Shown piece by piece: positions 45,029 through 57,362 of a stretch of 64,000 nucleotides of DNA. A model generated the notes under the pieces. The model was given only the letters and a program-made list of their open reading frames with translations, did not search any database and was not told the origin of the DNA. Each line of letters opens with the position of its first letter. The stretch's first letter is position 1. This DNA is from Tricholoma matsutake. Lineage: Eukaryota; Basidiomycota; Agaricomycetes; Agaricales; Tricholomataceae. Position numbers and translations under genes: made by a program. The stretch spans positions 1,364,001-1,428,000 of the forward strand of contig AP026539.1 in NCBI GenBank assembly GCA_026075535.2, given 5' to 3'.

Positions 45029-45822
45029 TAGTGTTTAAAGGTCCAGTCTGGTCCAGTTTTTGACTTCCAAATGGGGCAACCAGCAACTGCAACCAGTCTA
45101 GGACTGACACAAATATTGGAGGACCACAACCGGACCCTTTAGGACCAGTCTTTTGTTGTAAAATTTATTGTGCCAAATAACCCATATGTATCTCAACAAA
45201 TATGACCATTACCTCATATATATTATATTCATGGATAGAGATTGTAATGCTCCATAGACTGATCCAACATTTAAGCAATTCCGTCACAATTTGACTGAGA
45301 TATGGCCAAAACCGAAAGGACATGCATTCAAGTTGCGGTTTGTAGTTTGTAATTTGTAGTTTGTAGTTGCACTCATTTGGGCTGTTATATGAATAAAATC
45401 CCATGGTACAGATGATTAGGTGTGTTGTTGTTACTTTTATGATGTCATATAGCTGTACACAAAAAATTATGGCTCAGGTAATAAGCAATGCAATCAAAGT
45501 TGTTCTGATACAACAAAATACTTGTGCAAAAATGTTTTTGGTCATATCTCAACCAATTCTTGACCATTTTTGATGATCCAGGGACCGAAAATGAAGTAAA
45601 TATGTGTGGGAGTAAGGTCCAACATAAGTTGGGACAAAAGACCAGTCGCAACCAGTTTTAACCAGTTTTTCATCAGTCCTACTATATTTTTCAAAATGAA
45701 AGACCAGCATCTGGACTGAAAAAGACTGGTCCATAAATAGACCACTGGTCTGGTCCTAATCGGTCCAGTTCAGTTCAGTTTCAGACTTTTTTTTGTCCTA
45801 CAGACTGGACCTTTAAACACTA
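45029..45822. mobile_element. hAT-like element (794 bp) in gypsy relic D
   Basis: Ends TAGTGTTTAAAGGTCCAGTC and GACTGGACCTTTAAACACTA are nearly perfect inverted repeats. Flanks are TAGACGAT (45021-45028) and TAGATGAT (45823-45830), differing by one C/T at a CpG. Same TIR family as 10861 and 17765. Subterminal ACCAGTTTTAACCAGTTT repeats; no hairpin module and no transposase. Confidence 0.92.
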
Positions 45823-46652
45823 TAGATGATGGTGCATGCTGAAATCAAATCTAGAGAGGTAGAGTGACCAACAAGCCTGTGTGCAATTCAGTTTCTTTGT
45901 GGTCATGAAGTATTTGAGGTTTTTGTGGTCTGTCCAGATTTTGACCTTGTGTTTCATGCATTCAAGAAAGTGTCTCCATTCCTCCAACGATTTCATTACT
46001 GCTAGCACCTTCTTATTGTGAATTTTGTAGTTTTGCTTGACTGCATTGAGTGACTTTGAATAGAAGGCAATGTGGTGCCATTTGTTATTGTTGGATGATT
46101 GCTGAGAGAGGACTGAGCCTGTAGCATAGTCTGAACTGTCTGCCTCAATACAAAAAGCCTTTGAATCATCTGCAAAACAAAGGATGGGTGAGGATGTGAT
46201 GTGATTTTTGATGTTGTTGAGCACTGACTGTTCTGTTTCACCACAACCCCACTTTTGATCCTTTTTTGTGAGTTTGAACATCAGTTTTGCATGGTGGGAA
46301 AAGCCCTCAATAAACCTGGGATAGAAATTTGCAAAACCAAGGAAGGATTGGACCTCCCTTCAATTTGTTGGTGTGGGCCACTCTGTCACACCAGCTACCT
46401 TGACTGGATCCATATGAATCTCACCTTTGGAGATGATCAACCCAAGATATTTGATATGGGTTTTTTTGAATTCACATTTTTCATGTTGAAGCAAGAGTTT
46501 GTGCTTTTGAAGTAGTTTGAGCACAAGTCAGGTGACATGACACTGTTCCTGCATGGATTTTGCAAAGACAAGGATGTTGTCCAGGTAGACACAAACCACA
46601 TCCTCCATAATGAGATCCTCAAAAATGTTGTTCATTATCATCTGGAAGGTGG

Positions 46653-47089
46653 TATAAGGGCAACCTCAGCCTCTAGCAAAAGGAAATCCAAAGTTAAAAT
46701 TATACTACATATTACAGGGATTGGAGGCACACCTAGCAAAGGGAAATCTGAAGAGAAAACTCTGAGGACCCCTTTGCCAATGCCCAGTATATGTGAAGAC
46801 TGCAAAAATCAAATAATAATCTAAAAATAGAAAAGGTGGAGATAGGCAGATCAAGGCTGCTGAATGACATCATACCAAGGGGTAGATGTTGGAAGGGGTG
46901 CTCCACCTCTAAATATAAAACTGTCAACATGCACAAATGTGATAGAAAGGGAAATTAGTAATAAAATAAGGAAAAATCATAGAAAATGAAGAATAGAAGG
47001 AAATGAAGTGAGGAAAAATATAGGATGAACATAAAAAAATAGGAGAAACACACAGGGCACCCCCCCAAGTCCCCCCTAGTCCCCTTACA
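46653..47089 (-). repeat. Gypsy copy 2, 3' LTR (437 bp)
   Basis: Followed inward by the polypurine tract. It differs from 52851-53287 mostly by transitions. Confidence 0.92.
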
Positions 47090-47179
47090 TCACCCCCTCT
47101 CTAAGATGCATCACCCCGAGCCATTTGAAATCACATACAATCAAAGTCAGTGACTTGAATGTGACGCAGTGCAGCAGTG

Positions 47180-50100
47180 TGCCATCGGTGGAATTCCTTG
47201 ACTAACCAAGGGGCATTCACATTGGACTCTTCAACCCATGAGTTCTCCTCATACCCATAACCCTTCCAGTGCACCAAATACTGGAGTTTTCCTCAATGCA
47301 ACCAGCTGTCCAAGATCGACTCAACTTCATACTGGGGTTCTCCCTCGATCACTGTAGGCAGTGGTGGTGGACATGAATGGCATCCCAGGAATGGATCTGG
47401 GGGAGCTGGAAGGAGTTTGATGACATGGAAGACTGGGTGGAGTCTGGACATGGAGGCTGGGAGGCATAGACAATAGGCATGCATTACAACACACTTGACA
47501 ATGGGGAAAGGTCCCAGGAAGTAATGAGCGAGTTTCTTGGATTAATGCATAGTGGAGATGTCACTGGAGTCAAGATAAACTTGATCACCAACCTTGTACT
47601 GAGGGGTTGGAGAATGGTGTTGGTTGTAAAAGCATGCCATGTCGTCCTTCGCCTTTGCCTCCTCCAAGCTATCCCGCATGTGTTCTGTGAACTCATTCAC
47701 TATCTCAATGTGTGAGGGAGTTTGGTGAGGTTTGAATCCCATGCGTGGATGTTGTTCAGTGTCTAAGAGGAAAGGGGTCTGTTGAGTGGAAGCATGGACA
47801 TGGTTGTTGTATCCAAACTCAGCCAAGGGGAGAAGATCGTCCCAATTGTCCTGGTGCTCATTGACAAAGATGCAGATGTACTGCTCCAGTTCCTGGTTGA
47901 CTCACTCAGTCTGGCCATCAGTTTGTGGGTGATAGGCAGTCGAAGCAAGGAGTTTGATCCCCAGAAGTCGGTACAACTTGCAAGTGAACTCTGCTACAAA
48001 GTGAGGGCTACAGTCAGAGAGGAAAGCGCCAGGAAGTCCATGCAGTTTCCACACATGGTGGAGATAGAGTCAGGTGGCACCCAGGGCGCTGACAGTGGTG
48101 TGAGTGGGAATGAATTGAGCATGTTTTCCCACTGAATCAACTGTGCACATCACCGCATCAAACCCATTTGACTCTGGCAACTCCACCACAAAGTTGACAC
48201 TGACAACATCCCAATGACTCTCTGGAACAGAAAGAGGGTGTAGCTCACCAATGGGTTTGCAATGAGGAATCTTGGTGCATAAGCAAAGGTCACAAGTACA
48301 ACAATACTGACCAATGAGTTGTGACATTTGTGGCCACCAATAATTCTGTGAGGCGAGCTCCAAGGTCCTCCAGTGTCCAGGATGACCAGCAATCTGTGAG
48401 TCATGGTGTTGGGATATGATGTGCCGGTGAAGGTCTGGGTCATTGGGGACATAAATGTGATCCCTGAAATACAACAAGTCCTCCTTTTCAGCCTACTCTG
48501 CCACATGCAAGGAAAGGGTGGATCCCTTCCTCAGTTCTTTAACAGCTCAGGCAACAACATCCTTGTGTAAACCACTATGGTTTGCATGATGAATGTTGCA
48601 TAGGATGTCCCACTCCTCCCCCTGGGGTGTGATGCCTTCCAGTGCCCAAGTGGTGAACAGGTCTGGCTGCAACAACACAATGTTTTGATTCTCATCGCTG
48701 CCATCCATGGTCTGCATGTCAGGAGAGAGCATCGGTCTTCCCCATGCTGTGACCCAGACAGTGGTGCAAGGAGAAGTTGAATCTGGATAGATACAGGGAC
48801 CAACAACCTTGACGATGGTTCAATTTCTTGGACGTCATAAAGTACTCAAGATTCTTGTGATCTGTCCAAATTTCCACCTTGTGTTGGGCACCTTTGAGGA
48901 AGTGTCGCCACTCCTCAAGTGCATGTATTATCATCAACATCTCCTTGTCATGGATCTCATAGTTTTGCTCTACAGCACTAATGCTTTTGGAGTAGAATGC
49001 AACAGGATGCCATTTCTGGTCCTCCAGAGACTGCTGAGACAACACAGCACCCATCACAAAGTCAGAACTGTCAGCTTCTACACGAAAAGGGTGCAAATCA
49101 TCAGCAAAGGTAAGAATGGGAGTGGAAGTAACCATCTCTTTAAGCTTTTTGAACACCTCCTGTTGTGCATTATCCCACCTCCATGCCTCCTTTCCTGTCA
49201 AGTCAAACAGTAGTTGTGCATGATGTGAGAAATTCTTGATAAAACACTGATAGAAATTGATGAAGCTGAGGAAAGACTGCACCTCTTTCTTGTTCATGGG
49301 CGTCAGCCAAGCCGTGACCCCATTCACCTTGATAGGATCCATCTCCACCTGACCCTCTGAGATAATCAGGCTGAGGTGCTCAATCTTGGTCTTCTAAAAC
49401 TCGCACTTGTCCTGATGAAGGTAGAGTTTGTACTGTCGAAGTCGTTCTAGGATGAGGCACATGATGTGACAGTGTTATTCAACCATGTGAGTGAAAATGA
49501 GGATGTCATCGAGACAGATACAAACAACAGCTTCGAGGATGAGGTCATGGAAGATGTCATTTATCATAGTCTGAAAGGTGGCAGGACTATTAGTAAGGTC
49601 AAAGAACATGATAAGCAGTTCAAAAAGACCATGGTTGGTACAAAAGGCTGCCTTTCACTCATCTCCCTCCTTTATCCTCACATTATTGTAGCCCCAATAG
49701 ACGTCGAGCTTGGGAAAGTATCAGGCTCCATGGAGCTGGTTCACAAGTTTGGAGATGAGAGGTAATGGGTAGCTATTTTTGACTGTGATGTTATTGAGCC
49801 TTCTGTAGTCTTGAACTGGTCGAAGTGAACTCTTCTTCTTGACCAAGAAAAAGGGAGAGGCCATGGGTGACTTTGATGGTCAAATATGTCCTGAGGCCAG
49901 GTGCTTGTCGATGAACTGGTCAAGCTGTTGCTGTTCTTCAGGAGAGAGAGGATAGACCTTGCAGGATGAAGGGGTTGCACTGGGGGTGAGTTCGATCGTG
50001 TGATCCCATGGCTTGCATGCAGGGAGAGTGTCAAACAATTCCTTGGAGAACATGTCCCCGAACTCATGGAGATGAGGAAGCAAGGAATCAGTAGAGGATT

Positions 50101-51080
50101 TAGCAGCATTGTTTTTGTAGAAGGCCTCGGCGAGGCATTGGGATATGTTCCATGTAGCACACACCTCATGCGATGGACAAATTGCAGTGTAGAAGATCGG
50201 ATCACATTCCTCCACTTCCTCTGGCTCCTCCTCATCATCATCTGAGTCTGGCATCAGATCAGGAACCCCTTCTAACTCCACTTCAGGTATAGGCAGGGTC
50301 CAGCACAACACTTCTGAATATGTCATATTGAGGCCATTTGTCCACAATGTTCTTGTCTGGCTTCTGTGAAACACATGCGACAGCGGGATGGACACTAGGG
50401 AACTGCACAGGTTTTACCCACAAGTTTCCCATGCTTTTATTTCCCAATTTATTCAATGAGTTTTGCATGAAAACTCATGAAAAAATGATTTTCTGATAGC
50501 TATTCAATGGATGCTTGTGATACAAGGGAGACAATAATTTATTTTCAACCTTGTCACATGACATATGTCACTCAAATGTTGTTTTATGTGTTAGATCACA
50601 AAGAGCCAACAAAAAGCTTCCAGAAAATCTTTTTTTCATGATTTTTCATGTAAAACTCATTGAATAAATTAGGAAATAAAAGCATGGGAAACCCGCAGGT
50701 AAAACCTGTGCTGTTCCCTAATGGACACTGGCTCATTGTAACCTCCCCGGTATGCCAGTTGACCTCTGGGTTATGGTCTCAAAGCTACAGATAGCCCAAA
50801 ATCACCTTCTGCTTTTCTAGTTGAGTGACAGCAAAAAGGGCATGCTCACTATGATCTTTGTAATGGAAGACCAGGTCTACAACCTCTCAGATGGCACCAG
50901 CTTCATTTGGGGACCCATCCACATTATAAACAGGTATCAGATGCGAGAGTGAGTGAGTATTCAGGTGATGTTGTTGTGCAAGATGGGCATCAATGAAGAG
51001 ACTGGTTGCACCAGAGTCCAGGAGCACAGAGACGTATCTGTCCAGTGTCGGTAGTCTGTTGTTCAATTGCTAGGTTCAAG
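47180..51080 (-). pseudogene. Gypsy copy 2 pol, inactivated
   Basis: Same domains as copy 1. Protease is near 51080-50740, RT 50395-49360, RNase H 49348-48719 (a 209-codon open stretch starting MEMDPIKVNGVTAWL), integrase 48477-47540, chromodomain 47390-47190 with the same TGA after SILDSWLH as in copy 1. SHHAQLLFDL is intact here where copies 1 and 3 have TGA. Confidence 0.87.
50396..50720. mobile_element. hAT-like MITE (325 bp) with about 90-bp inverted arms, in gypsy copy 2
   Basis: Ends TAGGGAACTGCACAGG and CCTGTGCTGTTCCCTA are flanked by ATGGACAC at 50388-50395 and 50721-50728. The arms stay similar for about 90 bp, so most of the element could fold back. Gypsy copy 1 has the unfilled site near 14170 (GGGATGGACATCGGCTC). 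Confidence 0.93.
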
Positions 51081-51106
51081 GAGTGTGTAGAGGGAGTGGA
51101 TGCAAC

Positions 51107-51367
51107 TGTTGAAATTAATTACCAATATTGTTGCATGTGCATATTCTCCCACATTAATTACCAATATTGTTACATGTTTCATATGCATATTCCTCTGGAG
51201 TCATGTGATATCCTTATTATTATGTATATAAGGAGAACCTGTACCGTGGTAGGAATACAGTGTTCTTACCTCTGCTAACCCTAGCTGTCAGTCTAACTAA
51301 ACCCCAGGTAGGTTGTAAGGAACATGTAGTCTCTTCCCCTGTGCAGCATATATAGTCTGCTCCAACA
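51107..51367. repeat. Solo LTR (261 bp) in gypsy copy 2
   Basis: TGTTGAAATTAATT..CTGCTCCAACA flanked by GCAAC at 51102-51106 and 51368-51372. It contains TGTATATAAGG, a TATA box. The TGTTGAAAT start suggests a copia-type LTR; its internal region was lost by LTR-LTR recombination. Confidence 0.88.
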
Positions 51368-51572
51368 GCAACAATGTATTTGCATGGTAGTTTGGGCTCC
51401 CATAATTTAGTTTTGAGGTGTGGAGCAGAGGGAGAGATGGGAAGAGCAGGTATGTCTTCAGCCCACTTTGAAAGGTCAGAGAGGGGAACAGTCATGGAAA
51501 TAGATTCATTCTCTGGGGATTCAACTGACAAAACTTCAAAGTGGTTATGGACAGGCAGTGAGAGCATATGAT

Positions 51573-52819
51573 TCACTCACTGTGAATAGAAAAATCCTGC
51601 TCCTCTACAACTTCTGACTTGATCTCCTCTGCAACCTGATTTTTCGCTTCCTCAACATCTACAAGCGCCAACAGGTCTTGGAGGAGTTCATCTTGCCTCT
51701 TGGGGGTGAACATGCAGATATCCTGACGATGGGGACATGCTCTGGCCCTGTGCCCAGTTTCCCCACAGCAGTAGCAGAGATCCAACCTATGCGCACAGCT
51801 GTGGGCCAACCTACATGCATGGCTATGGGCCGCATCAACATCCATTGGTACCGGGACATTGACAGCTGGTGCAGGAGTCTGACAGACAGGAATGGGGTTA
51901 TGGTGGGGAAGGGTTTGATTAAAGGTGTAGGGTGCATGAGTGGTAGTTGGAGCATGGAATGCAGCATTAAACACCACATTCATGAGTCGGTTCTCATCAC
52001 AGAGTGAAGCAGCTTCATACCAAGCATAGATATCATTGTCCGCTGGGTGCCCTTCCAACATCTGTGCAATCTGGTCCTGAATTTCTTGATTGAGGCCCTG
52101 TCAGAACTTCACCACCACTGGTAGCCCACTCCCATATGCTGCCATGTCCACCAAATCCTTAAACTCATTGATATAATTGTCCACGGATTGACATGCCTGA
52201 TGGTAAGAGGATGACTCAAGCCATGTCACTGCTCAGTGGCACTCATTGAGGTGACAAAAGTGGCATACAAACTCTGCTCAAAAGTCACCCCAAGTGGAGA
52301 AAGGTAGAAAACCAAGCTCTTTAGTTTGGTGCAGAATATGGTCCACATAGAGATAGGCACATTCAGATTTCATGTACGTGAAGGCCCAATAAATCTTTGC
52401 AGCATCATTGATGAATTGATGTGACTGGAGACTGATGTACAACTCACAGGAATTAAGGAATGCATGCCCCTGCGCATGTGCATGTGCACCATTAAATTTG
52501 GTGGGGGGAGATGGTTTGATCTGGGCATGTTAGGCGGCGCATCGTTGTTGGGTACACTTGGAGTTGCAATGGGTGGAATATTGGTCATTGAGCTAGTCTG
52601 CAGGGTTCTGACAAAGTTTTCAATTGTAGATTTAAGTGAATCAATTTGTGAGTGTATTCTGGTAACATCGCTTTCAAGTGCATTGAGGCGCTCTGATGCA
52701 TCCATGCCGCTAGGGGGTACACTAAAGGTGGGACTGTTGGAAATGGTGTGTAGGGAGTCTGTGGAGCCTTGGGAAGTGTCATCCACTCTGTACCTGCCTA
52801 TCTTGGGCAGTGTGTTCAT
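51573..52819 (-). pseudogene. Gypsy copy 2 gag, inactivated
   Basis: Starts MNTLPKIGRYRVDDTSQG at 52819. Zinc knuckle CYCCGETGHRARAC is at about 51770. The HACRLAHSCAHRLD part is an extra small duplication compared with copy 1. The TGA after GDF is shared with the other copies. Confidence 0.85.
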
Positions 52820-52850
52820 GATTTTGGGCCTTAGTTTGAGAGTTTTCTAC

Positions 52851-53287
52851 TATAAGGGCAACCTCAGTCTCTAGCAAAGGGAAATCTGAAGTTAAAATTA
52901 TACTACATATTACAGGGATTGGAGGCACACCTAGCAAAGGGAAATCTGAAGAGAAAACTCTGAGGACCCCTTTGCCAATGCCTAGTATATGTGAAGACTG
53001 CAAAAATCAAATAATAATCTAAAAATAGAAAAGGCAGAGATATGCAGATCAAGGCCGCTGAATGACATCATACCAAGAGGTAGATGTTGGAAGGGGTGCT
53101 CCACCTCTAAATATAAAACTGTCAACATGCACAAATGTGATAGAAAGGGAAATTAGTAATAAAATAAGGAAAATCATAGAAAATGAAGAATAGAAGGAAA
53201 TAAAGTGAGGAAAAATATAGGACAAATGTAAAAAAAATAGGAGAAACACACAGGGCACCCCCCCGAGTCCCTTCTGGTCCCCTTACA
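52851..53287 (-). repeat. Gypsy copy 2, 5' LTR (437 bp)
   Basis: Partner of 46653-47089 with the same length. Confidence 0.92.
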
Positions 53288-54339
53288 GGTTGCAGGGGAG
53301 TTTGTGAGTCCAAAAAACATCACCAGGGGTTCAAAAAAAGTCCATGATTCATATGAAAGGCTGCTTTCCACTCATCACCTTCCTTCATTCAAACATTATT
53401 GTACTTATTGATTGTCCAGTTTCATGAAACACTTTGCACCTCAAAGTTGATTCACAAGCTCCAAAATTAGAGGCAAGGGGTATCATGCATGTCTGGGTTG
53501 TCCACATCGAAAGCACATGAGAGTACTCATGTTCTTTGGTTGCAAGGGCATGGAGATGCTGGGCACAGGGGACTGTACCTTGATGTGTTTGAAACTGTCA
53601 AAATCAGCAGTGCATACCTTGAAAGGAGTGGAGGAGGATTTGTAAGCTTCACTGGAAGTCTACAAAACACATTATTGCTAGCCAAAGACATTTTGTGGTG
53701 CAAGGCATTCTGCAAAGACACTCAAAATGCTTTGTTCACAATGTAATTTTCATCACACAAGATTGCAGCATTGTACCATTGTTTCAGATTCTTGTCTGAG
53801 GGATGTCCAGAAGTAAGGCAGGCCACATGGTCCTACATTTTGGGGTTGAGCCCTTGATGAAATTTGAGGACAATATGAGCCCCTTCAAAGTAGCATGCAC
53901 ATTCAACAATTTTGCAAAAATTGCTGACATACTTATTGATGGTTTGAGACCCCTGGAAGTACTTTGAGGTCTCTAGTTCAGTCCTCAATGTCTGAATCTC
54001 ATTCTTCAGGCAGAAGTCAGCAACAAAATTGACAATGAACTCCAGCCACAATACGTAGGGTAAACTTCCTATGGCTTGATAGCTGGGCATGCATATAACT
54101 ATCAATGAAATGTGCTGCTCATCCACTCTTCATGAAGGACATGGCCCACATGACCTTTGAGTGCTTGCCTTCAAACTGATGGGGTGCAAGATTGAAGTAC
54201 AGCTCACATGAATTGAGGAACAAACACTGGTTTAATTGAACATGTTCAACTTGCATTTGAAGGTTGTTCAATGGGTAATTTGGGGGTGGGAGAGAGCAGT
54301 GATATTTCAGACTCAGAGTTTGAGACACTTGCAGGGTTC

Positions 54340-55902
54340 AAAACACTCAGGAGGACATTGGCCTGGTCTCAATTCACATTCATTAGGAATAGTTGTTGCA
54401 GGAATTGGTTAATCTCAGTGATACTGCTTTTGAGCAGCCTTTGTCGATAATCAGATTGCTCCATAGCCATTTGAACATTATAATAGGGTAACAAGAAGGA
54501 GTAGAGGAAGGATAGAAGGATTCAACCAAGCCATGAGGAAGTTCAAAAATATACAAACTTTTTGATGGTCCAACTGACTACTATAGCTGGTCACCTACTC
54601 GGCCACACTGGGTACTCAGCCATGCAGGTATTTAATGGATAAAAAGCTGATGAGTTCAGTAGTTATGTGTTTTAATTTTGAGAATTGGACCTAAGGAAGG
54701 TATATATCAAACCTCATTCACCAATCTTCATCCCTCGTTCAGATAAGATGGCTTGATGCATGCCGAAACATTGTTTTGACATATTTTCTTATTATCTGAC
54801 TGTGCCCGATATGGTAATCCACTGCGTCGAGCATCATTTTTCTTCCTCTTGCCTCAAAACTTGCTGTACATATGCCTCCTACAACCTTGTGCCTCATTTG
54901 CATAATTTGCATGTTTATGTACCTTGTTTACCACTCCAGTTCTTTCATAAGGCTGGGTAACATGCTTATTGACCCTGTGAACACTGTGACTTTGATTTAA
55001 TGATTGTGAATGCATGGTCCCTCTGCTGCCTCCAATCTTCTGATATGTTGTTCCCATTACTATTCCTGTCCTATGTATGATATTCCATCATTTTTATACA
55101 TTTTTCTTCTCTCATATGTGACATGCTTACACTAAAATGCTTTTTTTGGCATATCTGTACTTCAGAATGAATTTTTTGTCTGGGGACAACATTGGGGCAA
55201 AACTAGCTATACAGGTGCATAGCAGTATCACTAAATATTATTATGAGACTTTCTTGAGGCACCCCCACAGAGGATTTGTCCATCCAACAGTCAACCTCCT
55301 GTTCCCTCTCTGATGCCACCTCAGCCAGATTTTTGCACCAGAAGTACAGAAGGAATTACAGAGGTCACAATGGAAGAAAAGGATGCAGGCATGTATTTAT
55401 TAAGATTTTGAGGCCTTCTTTAAGCAACATACCCAGTACTGCATTGATGAGGGCTGAGAATGTTGCAGGGAGTAGGAGGGACATCTCAAATATATTTTAA
55501 GGCATGAAACTGTTTTATCAGAGTTGAAATATATATTTTCTTGTAATTACACCTCTGTATATAAAGTAGTAACTTGTTAACAGTCGAAGACACTTTGGAT
55601 GATAAAGATATGTGATGTATCAGCATGGTTTCCCACACCTGGCCAACTTGCCGGTTTTCCTTAATTTGGCAGTCGCTGTCAGAAAATATTCACAAGATGT
55701 GCAATACTGAATGTAAAAATACAAAGCATATACCAACCGCTTCACAACATCCTAGACAAGGTCCTGGGGGTGGTTAAATACCACTAGTCATTCATAGTCA
55801 TTCCCCTTTCCTCCAGGACTATCACATGGCCGACTACCCAACCTTCTATAGTAATTGGGGTGCCTTGCTACTCTCAGTCCACCAAGAGTGAGACTTTTCT
55901 TC
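54340..55902. other. No gene recognised; repeat-derived AT-rich DNA
   Basis: Only short frames. The first few hundred bases may be the untranslated 5' part and LTR of gypsy relic D, but no LTR pair or TG..CA border could be fixed. Confidence 0.35.
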
Positions 55903-56326
55903 TGTAAGGGCAACCTTACAATCAGAGCCTGAGCTCAATACTTGCAAGAGAAAACCAAAGAGAAAAGTCTAAGGTGTTTCCCTGCAAAGGTGCAACTATA
56001 TACCCAGAACCATGTGACAAAGTAAAATAAATCTGTCTCCATGTGTAAGTGGGACTAAGGAAGTGAATGCTGCCAGGGGTGCATCAAGATGTTGTTCCAC
56101 TATCCTCAAAGGGGCTCAAACATTGTTCTATGGCTTCAGCATCTTCGTTGAATATGGGTGGGGTTGCAGGCGAGCATTGTAATAGTCTGAAGTGTTTGAA
56201 AGTGTTTGAAGGTGTTTCATGAGCTTCATGGATGTTCTTAGGATTTTGTAGATGTTCAGTGGTGTTCATGAGTGCTAATATGTGTTCATAAGTGTTCATA
56301 AGGCCTAGTCAAGTGTTCCCCTTACA
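55903..56326 (-). repeat. Diverged gypsy-type LTR (424 bp), apparently solo
   Basis: On the minus strand it begins TGTAAGGGGAAC and ends TTGCCCTTACA, with internal matches (AGAGAAAAGTCTAAGG, CCCTGCAAAGG) to the 434-437-bp gypsy LTRs. Flanking 5-mers (TCTTC and GGTAC) do not match, so it is old or rearranged. Confidence 0.6.
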
Positions 56327-56865
56327 GGTACCTCTCACAGCATGCCTCCTATATGTTAGGAAACAGCCCCATTACCTAATAAAATTTCATTTTTATTTTA
56401 TTATGTCAAATTATGCTGAATTATGCTGAATTATACTGAATTACACTACACATGCAAAGCATGAGAATTTTATTTCACACATGTTGATATGTATGTGCAT
56501 GTATGCATGCATCAGTAGCAACAATGTACAACATATGTAACATAGCATATAAACCCCAAATATACACCTAGGAGACCCCAGTTGTGTTCTCTTAGGTATT
56601 CCACCTACACTTGTGGTGCAAAATTAAGGCATGACTCGGGTATGGGTAACACCATGTGTTTCTGCTTATGGGTATGCTCGGGTACAGGTATGGGTTTGGA
56701 TTTCCATACCCGAGGCAAAACCATACCCATACCCATGGTGTTATGGGTATCACGGTACCGGTCCAATGGTCACATGTTTTATCAAATGACTTTGTTGATC
56801 AACATCAACAACAACAACAATGGCTCAACAACAATGACAACTGCTACCAACACACCCTCCTTGTT

Positions 56866-57029
56866 CTAAATGTGAGTGGGGGGTGTTTTTTCTACTAGGC
56901 AATGATGACATGCCCTCGTTCTAAATGTAAGTGGGGGGTGTTTTTTCTACTAGGCAACAATGACATGCCCTCGTTCTAAATGCAAGTGGGGGGTGTTTTT
57001 TCTACTAGGCAACAATGATCACAACAGCC
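56866..57029 (+). repeat. 55-bp tandem repeat, three units
   Basis: Units start CTAAATGTGAGTGGGGGGTG at 56866, 56921 and 56976. Each contains TTTTTTCTACTAGGCAA, so each looks like a tiny donor-to-acceptor segment (GTGAGT or GTAAGT..CTAC..TAG), too short to be an efficient intron. Confidence 0.85.
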
Positions 57030-57082
57030 CCCTCTCATCAACAACAGCCCCCTCTAGTCAACAATGGCTGCAGCATCACCGC

Positions 57083-57362
57083 CACCACCCCCTCTCACTT
57101 GCAAATGTGAGTCGGGGGTGTTTCTGGGTTCGTTTCACTCAGGAGCGCTGCCACATCACAACTACCACCCCCTCTCGCTCGCAAATGTGAGGTGGGGGTG
57201 GTTCTTGGTCTGTTTCTCTTGCAACGGCTGCCATGTCACGACTACCACCCCATCTCGCTTGCAAACATGAGGTGGGGGTGGTTCTTGGTCTGTTTCTCTC
57301 GCAATGGCTGCCACATCACCTCCACCACCCCCCCTCGCTTGCAATCGCAAGTTGGGGGTGGT
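57083..57362 (+). repeat. 80-bp tandem array of stem-loops, four units
   Basis: Corresponding points fall at 57091, 57171, 57251 and 57331, an exact 80-bp period. Each unit has CACCCCCTCTCGC..GCAAAT..GTGAGGTGGGGGTG, a stem-loop that keeps pairing while arms vary. Confidence 0.85.

Larger units (their letters stand above)
46653..53287 (-). mobile_element. Ty3/gypsy chromovirus copy 2, inserted in gypsy relic D
   Basis: LTRs of 437 bp at 46653-47089 and 52851-53287. Flanks are GGTGG (46648-46652) and GGTTG (53288-53292), a 5-bp duplication with one mismatch. Same order as copy 1. It carries a MITE (50396-50720) and a solo LTR (51107-51367); without them and their duplications it measures 6036 bp. 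Confidence 0.92.
44180..54330 (-). mobile_element. Old gypsy relic (element D), minus strand, split by two insertions
   Basis: Pieces of one gypsy pol lie at 44193-45020 (integrase: VIPTHTTIMALGSAGLY, then LMLSDQGPQF), 45831-46650 (RNase H and RT: FCIEADSSDYATGSVLSQQ) and 53288-53470 (RT). Gag pieces lie at 53833-54328 (FLNSCELYFNLAPHQFEGK). A hAT-like element (45029-45822) and gypsy copy 2 (46653-53287) interrupt it. It is a related but older family, with RT joined almost directly to gag, so protease and part of RT are deleted. LTRs were not identified. Confidence 0.75.

Noticed and set aside
55903..56326. LTR-like unit considered as half of a complete gypsy element
   Set aside because: No partner LTR of the same type within the window and no matching 5-bp flanks, so it is listed as solo and diverged.
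56866..57029. Three GTGAGT..CTACTAG segments read as true introns
   Set aside because: Distances of under 30 bases are too short for splicing; kept only as part of a tandem repeat.
56866..57362. Regularly spaced repeats considered as a CRISPR array
   Set aside because: The repeats are contiguous tandem units with no unique spacers, and the organism is eukaryotic.
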